From Suilimivivens sp964614185 (GTDB lineage: Bacteria; Bacillota; Clostridia; Lachnospirales; Lachnospiraceae), in assembly GCA_964614185.1 (NCBI GenBank), contig CAZTKJ010000068.1, positions 1 to 13,836 of the forward strand: 13,836 nucleotides of DNA. The letters run 5' to 3'. Below, piece by piece: positions 1 to 6,441 of the stretch. A program made the position numbers and the translations under genes. Positions within the stretch are counted from its first letter, which is position 1; every line of letters begins with the position of its first letter. The notes under the pieces are model-generated. The model did not search any database. It was not told the origin of the DNA and saw only the letters and a program-made list of their open reading frames with translations.

Positions 1-16
1 CAAACTTTCTGCACGG

Positions 17-62
17 AAAAGAGGCTGCGCACTAAGTTAGTGCGACAGCCCCTTTTGCTTTT
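17..62 (+). terminator. Rho-independent terminator of an upstream gene
   Basis: The arms 17-35 and 37-56 pair almost fully, with one bulged A at 45 and one A/C mismatch (22/51). The core GGCTG-C-GCACT pairs with AGTGC-G-A-CAGCC around an AAGTT loop, and the T-rich tract TTTTGCTTTTTT follows. The A-run before the stem means it could also work weakly on the minus strand. It most likely ends a gene lying to the left of the window. A BMP-family lipoprotein gene would fit there, but it is not visible. Confidence 0.85.
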
Positions 63-108
63 TTAATTTATAGGTTTAGGGTGTCAAAAGCTCTAATTGG
101 AACTGTTG

Positions 109-177
109 TTTGACAACTTGCACAAAAGAATTCGTGCGCACTCCGTTCCCCAAACTTCTTTTGTGCAAGCTGCCAGA
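109..177. repeat. Long imperfect inverted repeat upstream of the ABC operon
   Basis: A perfect 14-bp inverted repeat, CTTGCACAAAAGAA (117-130) and TTCTTTTGTGCAAG (156-169), flanks a 25-nt spacer. With two mismatches the pairing extends outward to 109-130/156-177. The spacer contains the 8-bp palindrome GTGCGCAC (134-141). No T-run follows, so it is not a standard terminator. It lies upstream of the proposed -35/-10 of the ABC operon. It could be an operator, a dispersed palindromic element, or the hairpin of a longer transcript. The structure is certain; the role is unknown. Confidence 0.6.
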
Positions 178-178
178 C

Positions 179-208
179 TTGCGCTTTATTGTAAAATGCA
201 TATATAAT
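179..208 (+). promoter_or_regulatory. Probable vegetative (sigma-A) promoter of the ABC importer operon
   Basis: TTGCGC (179-184) and TATAAT (203-208) are separated by 18 nt. The -10 is a consensus match and the -35 is a partial match. The distance to the ATG at 243 leaves a leader of about 25-30 nt with an AAAGGAG ribosome binding site at 229-235. No CodY-like box (AATTTTCWGAAAATT) is visible, although CodY controls the B. subtilis nup operon. Confidence 0.55.
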
Positions 209-242
209 AACAGATAAGAATACTTCTGAAAGGAGCACTTAC

Positions 243-1772
243 ATGTCTGATTACATTATTGAGATGAATCATATCACTAAGCGTTTTCCGAGTATCATAG
301 CTAATGATGACGTTTCCATCAAGATCAAAAAGGGTGAGATCTATGCGCTTCTTGGTGAAAACGGAGCCGGTAAATCGACTCTTATGAGTATGCTTTTTGG
401 TATGTATGAGCCGGATGAAGGAGAAATTATAATCCGGGGAGAAAAAGTGAAGATCGTTTCTCCCAGTCATGCCACGGAATTAAATATCGGTATGGTGCAT
501 CAGCATTTTAAACTGGTCAGCAATTATACCATAGCTGAAAATATCATTATGGGAATGGAGCCGGTTAAGAAGCTTGGCATCATTAAAAGCGTGGATTTAA
601 AGCGGGCTAATCGGGAAATCGCGGAGCTGTCCAGGAAGTTTGGACTGGAAGTGGACCCCACCAAGGTAATTGAAGATGTAAATGTTTCTATACAGCAGAG
701 AGTAGAAATTTTGAAAATGTTATACAGAGAAGCTGAAATCCTGATCTTTGATGAACCTACTGCAGTGCTGACCCCTCAGGAGATCGAGTTCCTTTTAGAG
801 ATCATCAAAGGACTTAGGAAAGACGGCAAGACCATTATTCTGATCACTCATAAACTGGAGGAAATCAAAAAGGTGGCTGACCGCTGTGCGATTTTATGCC
901 GCGGCAAACTTATCGGTGTACTGGATGTAGCGTCTACAGATACCAAAACCATGGCTAATATGATGGTGGGACGGGAAGTCAACTTTACTGTGGATAAGGC
1001 AGAGCCGAAATTTGGCAGGGAGATTCTAAAGGTAGAGAATCTTACGGTAAAGAATCAGGACAAATTTGAGGTAGTTAAAGATGTCAGCTTTACCATTCAT
1101 GCCGGAGAGATTTTTGTAGTAGCAGGTGTTTCCGGAAACGGACAGATAGAACTGGCAGATGCTGTTGCGGGGCTGATGAAGCCAAGCAGCGGACGGATCA
1201 TCTTAAATGGTCAGGACATATCGGGCTACTCCATTAGGAAACGAAATCTTGAGGGAATTTCCTATATACCGGAAGACCGCCATAATGTAGGGCTTTTAAT
1301 GGACTTTTCCCTTTCTGATAATCTGGCTCTTAAAAATTATTTTGAGGAGCCTTTTTCCAAAAAGGGAGTTGTGAAGGACAGTGAGTTTATCAAGTATGGT
1401 GAGCGTCTGATAGAGGAATATGATATCAGAAGCAGCCAGGGGAATGCTACGATAGTTCGTTCTATGAGCGGGGGAAATCAACAGAAGGCGATTATTGCAA
1501 GAGAAATTGAACTGGGCAGCGATTTAATGATTTTCGTACAGCCTACCAGAGGACTGGATATAGGTGCCATTGAAAATATACATAAGCAGATTGTGGCACA
1601 GAGGGATAAGGGAAAAGCAATTCTTTTAATTTCTCTGGAATTGGACGAAGTAATGAATCTGGCAGATACAATTGGCGTTATTTATAACGGAGAAATCCAG
1701 AAAATAGCCAGTGCAAAGACATTGACTCCCGGACAAGTGGGAGAATTCATGATGGGGGTAGGACACAAATGA
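243..1772 (+). CDS. Nucleoside/BMP-type ABC importer, double ATP-binding protein (NupO/YufO-like)
   Basis: This 509-residue cytoplasmic ATPase carries two ABC domains in one chain, as in the BMP-dependent nucleoside importers (YufO/NupO, RnsB). Domain 1 (about 3-245) has Walker A GENGAGKST (38-46), the Q-loop at Q87, a degenerate signature NVSIQQR around 147-153, Walker B ILIFDEP (D170, E171) and the switch histidine H203. Domain 2 (about 258-505) has GVSGNGQ (295-301) in place of a Walker A, an intact signature MSGGNQQK (408-415), and FVQPTRGLD (431-439), where Q replaces the catalytic Glu. The switch-2 histidine is not evident; the segment reads LLISLELDE. Such asymmetry is normal in this family, so one composite ATP site probably hydrolyses. 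The start follows AAAGGAG at 229-235, and the stop overlaps the next start (ATGA). The substrate is inferred to be a nucleoside. The related rbsA/mglA sugar ATPases are the main alternative, but the pairing with two different permeases argues against them. Confidence 0.93.
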   Translation: MSDYIIEMNHITKRFPSIIANDDVSIKIKKGEIYALLGENGAGKSTLMSMLFGMYEPDEGEIIIRGEKVKIVSPSHATELNIGMVHQHFKLVSNYTIAENIIMGMEPVKKLGIIKSVDLKRANREIAELSRKFGLEVDPTKVIEDVNVSIQQRVEILKMLYREAEILIFDEPTAVLTPQEIEFLLEIIKGLRKDGKTIILITHKLEEIKKVADRCAILCRGKLIGVLDVASTDTKTMANMMVGREVNFTVDKAEPKFGREILKVENLTVKNQDKFEVVKDVSFTIHAGEIFVVAGVSGNGQIELADAVAGLMKPSSGRIILNGQDISGYSIRKRNLEGISYIPEDRHNVGLLMDFSLSDNLALKNYFEEPFSKKGVVKDSEFIKYGERLIEEYDIRSSQGNATIVRSMSGGNQQKAIIAREIELGSDLMIFVQPTRGLDIGAIENIHKQIVAQRDKGKAILLISLELDEVMNLADTIGVIYNGEIQKIASAKTLTPGQVGEFMMGVGHK

Positions 1773-2893
1773 AAAAAGAGAATAATAATATAATGAAAAA
1801 AATGATCCTTTCTACCATCGGACACGAAAAAAGGCAGAACTATATGATTCCCATATTTACCATTCTCCTAAGTCTGATCGTAGGAGCAGTAGTGATTGCC
1901 TGCCTTTCAAAAAATCCTTTTTATGCATATTACAATCTGCTGCAGGGGTCGGGACTTATGCCCAAGGCTTCCTATGCAGGCCACAAAGGCATGATCACCG
2001 ATTTTGCAAGTTTTTTAAACGCACTGACGCCTATGCTGTTTGCTGCTCTTGCAGTTATTATTGCTTTGAAAGGCGGATTATTCAATATCGGTATTTCCGG
2101 TCAGATGCTGGCAGGAGCATTTACAGCAACGGTTCTGGTAGGGTACTCTTCTCTTCCGGCTGTGGTTGCAAAACCTCTTGTGATCCTGATCGGCTTTGTG
2201 ACAGGGGCATTGGTGGGCGCTCTGGTAGGATATTTAAGGCACCGCTTCAATATTAATGAGGTGGTGGCCACCATTATGCTGAATTACATTATTCAGTATA
2301 TAGTCAGCTTCTGTATTAATTCTTTCTATGTGGATCCGGTTTCAAGACAGTCAAAGACAGTAGGGGCTGCCAGCAGACTGACGTTGATGGATGTGGAAAT
2401 TGGTGATTATAAAATGGATATTCCTTTAGGAATCCTCCTTGCGGCAGTGGGGATTGCGGTGACAGCCTATCTGTTTAGGAAAACAATTTTGGGATTTGAG
2501 ATAAAAGCTGTGGGCAGTAGTATTAAAGCGGCAGAGTATGCAGGTATTCAGGTAGGACGCACCAGGGTGCTTTCTATGACGCTTTCAGGCGGTTTTGCAG
2601 GACTTGCAGGAGTTACGTATTATCTTGGGTATTTTGCATCGATTCAGCCAAGAGTTCTGGCCAGCACCGGTTATGATGCCATTGCGGTGGCACTGCTTGG
2701 AAACAGCTCGCCTGTTGGAATCATATTTTCTTCCTTCCTGATTACAGTGATTTCCAAAGGAAGCACTTACATGAGTTCGGCATCGGGAGTACAGCAGGAA
2801 ATAGCATCTGCCATTACCGGTGTGATTCTGCTGTTCAGCGCCTGTGGCGCTTATGTAAAATACAAAGTTGACAGATGGAAGGAGGAACGCTGA
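1769..2893 (+). CDS. Nucleoside/BMP-type ABC importer permease (NupP/YufP-like)
   Basis: This 374-residue inner-membrane permease belongs to the branched-chain/ribose permease fold (BPD_transp_2). A short basic N-terminus (1-22) precedes the first membrane segment (about 27-46). The family stretch FNIGISGQMLAGA lies at 105-117, EVVATIMLNYI at 164-174, and a coupling-loop-like segment FEIKAVGSSIKAAEYAGI at 243-260. GYDAIAVALLGNSSPVGII (301-319) is also typical. It overlaps the ATPase stop by 4 nt (ATGA), which implies translational coupling. The next permease starts on its own stop (TGATG). It should form the heteromeric membrane channel with the second permease and take substrate from a BMP-family lipoprotein. 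The in-frame ATG nine codons in lacks a good ribosome binding site, so the upstream start is kept. Confidence 0.9.
   Translation: MKKENNNIMKKMILSTIGHEKRQNYMIPIFTILLSLIVGAVVIACLSKNPFYAYYNLLQGSGLMPKASYAGHKGMITDFASFLNALTPMLFAALAVIIALKGGLFNIGISGQMLAGAFTATVLVGYSSLPAVVAKPLVILIGFVTGALVGALVGYLRHRFNINEVVATIMLNYIIQYIVSFCINSFYVDPVSRQSKTVGAASRLTLMDVEIGDYKMDIPLGILLAAVGIAVTAYLFRKTILGFEIKAVGSSIKAAEYAGIQVGRTRVLSMTLSGGFAGLAGVTYYLGYFASIQPRVLASTGYDAIAVALLGNSSPVGIIFSSFLITVISKGSTYMSSASGVQQEIASAITGVILLFSACGAYVKYKVDRWKEER
2879..2886 (+). promoter_or_regulatory. Ribosome binding site setting the start of the second permease
   Basis: AAGGAGGA lies 6 nt before the ATG at 2893. It overlaps an upstream in-frame ATG at 2875, which has no site of its own. 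The 2893 start is therefore preferred, giving a TGATG stop-start overlap. Confidence 0.8.
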
Positions 2894-3852
2894 TGAACAC
2901 CATTATTATTGACGGATTATCATTTGCTTTACCCTTGTTCATTATGGCCATAGGAGGAATTTATTGTGAGAGAAGCGGAATTACCAATCTGGCCATAGAA
3001 GGTCTTCAGGGATTCGGCGCTTTCTGCGGAGCCCTTTTTGCAGTTTGTATCGCAGACAAATTTGCGGGAAATTCTCCCATACCTTTTTATCTGGCAATGA
3101 TATTTGCATTTTTGGGAGGTATGCTGTTTTCCCTTCTTCATGCGCTGCTTTGCATTAAGTTTAAGGCCAATCAGGTCATCAGCGGTGTTGTGATCAACAT
3201 TCTTGCTATGGCTCTTACGGAATTTATGACCAAGCAGATCAATGCCAGCATTTTCGGCGCGGCTTCCAATAAATTCGTACTTGGAGTATCTTCCAGGATC
3301 ACGATTCCCGGTATTTCCGGCATTCCCGTACTTGGAGCAGTATTTACCAATCTGTATCCTTTTGAAATTGTAATTGTAGTCATTGCTTTTTTGGCATGGT
3401 TCGTTCTTTATAAGACACGGCTGGGTCTTCATTTGCGTGCCTGCGGCGACAATCCTCATGCAGTGGATGCGGCAGGAATTAAAGTAGCCAGAGTAAGACT
3501 GTTTGCGGTAATGGCTTCCGGTGCTTTTTCCGGTCTTGGAGGCATTTGTTTTGCTTATTCCATATCGGCTAATTTTTCCACGAATATTTATTCCGGTTAT
3601 GGGTATCTTGCTATTGCGGCATTAATTTTCGGAAACTGGAAAATTATGCCTACACTTGGAGCCTGTCTTCTGTTTGGCATTGCAAGGTCAACCGGCTATG
3701 AAATTGTGAAACTGTTAGGCATGCCCAGTACTTATCAGGATCTTGTTATGCTGCTTCCTTATGTGCTGACTCTTTTGATGCTGATTTTCTTTAGCAAGAA
3801 GAATCATTCCCCTAAAGCGCTTGGAGTAATTTATGATAAGGGCGCAAGGTAG
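2893..3852 (+). CDS. Nucleoside/BMP-type ABC importer permease (NupQ/YufQ-like)
   Basis: This 319-residue, strongly hydrophobic protein has about eight or more membrane segments and is the second, divergent permease that normally pairs with a YufP-type protein. Family landmarks are SGITNLAIEGLQGFGAF (28-44), NQVISGVVINILAMALT (93-109), the cytoplasmic coupling loop LRACGDNPHAVDAAGI (181-196), and SGYGYLAIAALIFGNWKI (234-251). A YufO ATPase, a YufP permease and a YufQ permease in that order is the standard layout of the nucleoside importer. The ATG at 2893 was chosen over an in-frame ATG at 2875 because AAGGAGGA sits directly before it. It ends in TAG at 3850-3852. No hairpin terminator is visible between here and flgM. 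Confidence 0.9.
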   Translation: MNTIIIDGLSFALPLFIMAIGGIYCERSGITNLAIEGLQGFGAFCGALFAVCIADKFAGNSPIPFYLAMIFAFLGGMLFSLLHALLCIKFKANQVISGVVINILAMALTEFMTKQINASIFGAASNKFVLGVSSRITIPGISGIPVLGAVFTNLYPFEIVIVVIAFLAWFVLYKTRLGLHLRACGDNPHAVDAAGIKVARVRLFAVMASGAFSGLGGICFAYSISANFSTNIYSGYGYLAIAALIFGNWKIMPTLGACLLFGIARSTGYEIVKLLGMPSTYQDLVMLLPYVLTLLMLIFFSKKNHSPKALGVIYDKGAR

Positions 3853-3890
3853 CATCATGTAAATATCAGATGAAAATTTTGGATAATCTC

Positions 3891-3918
3891 TAAAGTCTTT
3901 GCGAAATCATCCGATACT
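3891..3918 (+). promoter_or_regulatory. Sigma-28 (SigD/FliA) promoter of the flgM operon
   Basis: TAAA (3891-3894), a 16-nt spacer and CCGATACT (3911-3918) match the B. subtilis SigD consensus TAAA-N15-GCCGATAT. The expected start is near 3924-3926, giving a leader of about 30 nt. The ribosome binding site AAGGAGGA (3940-3947) lies 7 nt before the flgM ATG. The spacing is identical to the promoters at 10834 and 13767. Confidence 0.88.
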
Positions 3919-3954
3919 TATAGTAACAGCGATCCATGGAAGGAGGACGATGAT

Positions 3955-4230
3955 ATGCGTATAGAGGCTTATACACAGGTACAGCAGATCTATAATACCA
4001 AAAAGCTGTCCAAAACACAGACAACTAAAAGTGCGAGCTTTTCCGACCAACTGCAGATTTCCAGTTTAGGAAGAGATATGCAGGTTGCAAAAGCAGCAGT
4101 GGCAGGAAGCAGTGACATCAGAGAAGGCGTAACGGCACCTCTTAAGGCTAGCATTCAGGCAGGTACCTATGAGGTAAGTGCAGACCGTTTTGCTGATAAA
4201 TTATTTGCAAAATACGAAGAAATGAGGTAA
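3955..4230 (+). CDS. flgM: Anti-sigma-28 factor FlgM
   Basis: This 91-residue protein binds and silences the flagellar sigma factor sigma-28. It is released from the cell or relieved when the hook-basal body is complete, which switches on the late genes. The N-terminal half is polar and low in order, as in other FlgM proteins. The C-terminal half carries the sigma-binding part: DIRE (54-57) and a helix-rich stretch IQAGTYEVSADRFADKLF (67-84) that matches the family's 'I..G.Y.v....iA.kl' pattern. It is first in the operon behind a sigma-28 promoter, so it is under negative autocontrol, as in B. subtilis. The ATG at 3955 is set by AAGGAGGA at 3940-3947. An ATG at 3950 is out of frame. Confidence 0.93.
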   Translation: MRIEAYTQVQQIYNTKKLSKTQTTKSASFSDQLQISSLGRDMQVAKAAVAGSSDIREGVTAPLKASIQAGTYEVSADRFADKLFAKYEEMR

Positions 4231-4234
4231 TCAC

Positions 4235-4753
4235 GTGGCAAGTTTAATGGAAAACCTGATAGAAGTTCTTGAAAAGGAAAGTGGGGAATACGAAAGCTTG
4301 CTGGAGTTATCTATGAGGAAGACACCGGTTATTGTGGCCGGCAGCTTGGAAGAATTAGCAAAAATCACGGATGAGGAACAGAATGTTGTCGACAGAATCA
4401 ATCACCTCGATGTAAAAAGACAAGAGGTTTTTGCAGATGTTGCCAATGTAATTAACAAGGATGTTAAAGTACTGAAGATTTCGGATTTGATCGAAATGCT
4501 TGCAGAAAGACCGGAAGAACAAAAGAAACTGGCTATCGTACATGACAAATTGCGGACAGTGCTAAATGAAGTAGGAAGAGTCAATGAACAGAACAGAGTA
4601 TTGATTCAGAATTCTTTGGAAATGGTGGAATTTGACATGAATATGCTGCAGTCCATGAAAGCGGCGCCGGAAACAGCTAACTATAACAGAGGAGCTTGCA
4701 ATACGGGAGAGCACATGGGCGTCAGAACGAAAGGTTTCGATGCAAAACAATAA
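4235..4753 (+). CDS. flgN: Flagellar export chaperone FlgN-like protein
   Basis: This 172-residue, almost entirely helical, charged cytoplasmic protein fits the FlgN chaperone family, which keeps FlgK and FlgL unfolded and delivers them to the export gate. The pattern ENLIEVLEKESGEYESLLEL (6-25) followed by a 'leitdEEQ' helix (about 38-50) is the usual FlgN opening. A long coiled-coil region reaches to about 140, and a less ordered tail ends in GFDAKQ. It lies between flgM and flgK, the position of the FlgN-like yvyG in B. subtilis. The start is taken as GTG at 4235, 6 nt after TGAGGT (4223-4228). An ATG four codons downstream (4247) is possible but has only a weak site. Confidence 0.87.
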   Translation: MASLMENLIEVLEKESGEYESLLELSMRKTPVIVAGSLEELAKITDEEQNVVDRINHLDVKRQEVFADVANVINKDVKVLKISDLIEMLAERPEEQKKLAIVHDKLRTVLNEVGRVNEQNRVLIQNSLEMVEFDMNMLQSMKAAPETANYNRGACNTGEHMGVRTKGFDAKQ

Positions 4754-4789
4754 TTGCAGGTTTTAATAAGAACAATCCTTGCAGATTAT

Positions 4790-4798
4790 AAGAGGTGA
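4790..4798 (+). promoter_or_regulatory. Ribosome binding site setting the flgK1 start
   Basis: AAGAGGTGA precedes the ATG at 4804 by 5 nt. The GTG at 4795 is in frame but is itself part of this site, so 4804 is the likelier start. A further in-frame ATG lies at 4813. Confidence 0.7.
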
Positions 4799-4803
4799 CA
4801 GAA

Positions 4804-6429
4804 ATGAGTTTGATGGGAAGTTTATATGTAGGAACATCCGGATTACAAACAAGTCAGAATGCGCTGAATACCACAGCGCATAATATGTCTAATGTGGATA
4901 CTACCGGGTATACCAGGCAGCAGGTACAGCAGGGTACCCGTTATTATAATACAATATCCAAGACGGCGTCTGCTATTTCTTATCAGCAGATAGGTCTTGG
5001 TGTCAATTATACTCAGGTCAAACAGGTCAGAGATTATTTCCTCGACAAAACGTATAGAAGAGAAGCGGGAAGAGCTGCATATTATGATGCAATTGTAGGT
5101 TCCGTAGAAGAAGTAGAAAACCTTTTTCAGGAAATGCAGGGGCAGACTTTTTCCAATTCTATTAAGAATTTGTGGGTTTCAGTACAGGAGCTTGCAAAGG
5201 ATCCTGCCAATTCAGTAAACCAGGGTGTGTTTATTCAGCGTTGTAATGAATTTGTCACACGTGGTCAGGCTGTTTATAAGGGACTTTGTGAGTATCAGGA
5301 TAATGTGAACTACAAGATCAAAGAGCAGGTCAATATCATTAATGAATACGGTAAGCAGATCAGGGATTTGAACATGCAGATCTTAAAGATCGAAGCCGGT
5401 GATATTGAACATGCAAATGACCTTCAGGACCAGAGGAATCTTTTGATTGATGAACTGGCAGCTATGGGAAGCATCAATTATTATGAAGATGTAGACGGCA
5501 ATGTAAATATTTCTTTTGAGGGTAACGATTTCATTAAAGGCGACAGCCTGAATGAAATAGGTCTTCTGGAAGATGAGGAAACAGGATTCTATACCCCTTA
5601 CTGGACAAATCTTGCAGATGATACTCAGGATCCTCCTGATATCAGTAAAGCGAAAGTGTTCAATATGACACAGAAGATTTCTACAGAAGCCAATACAGAT
5701 ATCGGTTCCTTAAAATCCCTGTTGTTCATCAGAGGAGATCACAGAGGAACTTATGAAGATCTTCAGGATGCAGATACATATAACAGAGATATTTCACAGT
5801 CTCTTATGATGAATGTGCAGGCTGAATTTGACCAGTTGATCAATGGAATCGTAACAAGCATTAATGATGCGCTGCGCGCGGCAGCTGAAAAAGCAGCTGA
5901 CGAGTTTCCCGGCAGCAATTATCTCAGATACAGCGACGGCGACAAGGCAGGCGAACCTTTTCAGGTGTTTAATACCGTATCAAGGAAAGAAGATGCACAG
6001 GGGAATCCTCTTTTCAGCATACAGAATATCATTATTGATTCCACACTGAAGCAGGCGCCGTCTTTATTAGGATTTATCAGACCTGATGCTAAGGAAGATC
6101 AGGCCGTGGCAGATGCTTTAAAAGAAGTTTTTACCAATGAAAAGTATACATTGAATCCCAATGTAGAAACTAAAGTTAACTTAGTAAATTATTATAGTAA
6201 TTTGGTATCTCAGGTAGCTGATACAGGTTCTGTCATAAGAGGAATCAGCGAGAATCAGCAGATTACAGTTGATAATACGTCAGCAGCCAGAGAACAGATT
6301 TTGGGAGTTTCTTCTGATGAAGAACTAGGCAATATGATTATGTTTCAGAATGCCTTCAATGCTGCCAGCAGGTATATTAATGTTATCAGCGAAATGTTGG
6401 AGCACATAATTATGACACTGGGAAGATAG
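4804..6429 (+). CDS. flgK: Flagellar hook-associated protein 1, FlgK (first copy)
   Basis: This 541-residue exported axial protein forms the first layer of the hook-filament junction. The N-terminal rod/hook signature is clear: ALNTTAHNMSNVDTTGYTRQQ (20-40) matches the 'ln..a.NiaN.nT.GYsRq' motif. The C-terminal helix with EELGNMIMFQNAFNAASRYI near the end is the partner coiled-coil segment that packs against it. Long helices at about 95-220 form the FlgK D1 region, including the family stretch 'DLQDQRNLLIDEL'. It contains two cysteines (147, 162). It lies directly behind the FlgN chaperone gene and 12 nt ahead of a second flgK. Its length is close to that of typical FlgK proteins (about 500-600). 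Of the two copies, this is the more conventional. Confidence 0.93.
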   Translation: MSLMGSLYVGTSGLQTSQNALNTTAHNMSNVDTTGYTRQQVQQGTRYYNTISKTASAISYQQIGLGVNYTQVKQVRDYFLDKTYRREAGRAAYYDAIVGSVEEVENLFQEMQGQTFSNSIKNLWVSVQELAKDPANSVNQGVFIQRCNEFVTRGQAVYKGLCEYQDNVNYKIKEQVNIINEYGKQIRDLNMQILKIEAGDIEHANDLQDQRNLLIDELAAMGSINYYEDVDGNVNISFEGNDFIKGDSLNEIGLLEDEETGFYTPYWTNLADDTQDPPDISKAKVFNMTQKISTEANTDIGSLKSLLFIRGDHRGTYEDLQDADTYNRDISQSLMMNVQAEFDQLINGIVTSINDALRAAAEKAADEFPGSNYLRYSDGDKAGEPFQVFNTVSRKEDAQGNPLFSIQNIIIDSTLKQAPSLLGFIRPDAKEDQAVADALKEVFTNEKYTLNPNVETKVNLVNYYSNLVSQVADTGSVIRGISENQQITVDNTSAAREQILGVSSDEELGNMIMFQNAFNAASRYINVISEMLEHIIMTLGR

Positions 6430-6441
6430 GAGAGAGATTAA

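Noticed and set aside
110..138. TTGACA at 110-115 as a -35 promoter element
   Set aside because: No TATAAT-like box lies 16-18 nt downstream (the site reads CGTGCG). The better promoter is at 179-208.
186..242. CodY box or purine riboswitch in the transporter leader
   Set aside because: The leader is only about 30 nt, shows no AATTTTCWGAAAATT-like site, and is too short for a purine aptamer.
2929..3459. Minus-strand open frame of 176 codons opposite the second permease
   Set aside because: It is fully antisense to a clear membrane permease. The translation is low-complexity, rich in Lys/Asn/Ser/Gly with no recognisable domain, and no ribosome binding site or promoter was seen.
4754..4803. 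Separate promoter for flgK1 between flgN and flgK1
   Set aside because: The 50 nt contain no CCGATA box or good -35/-10 pair, only a repeated TTGCAG hexamer (about 4754 and 4778). The gene is best read as part of the flgM operon.
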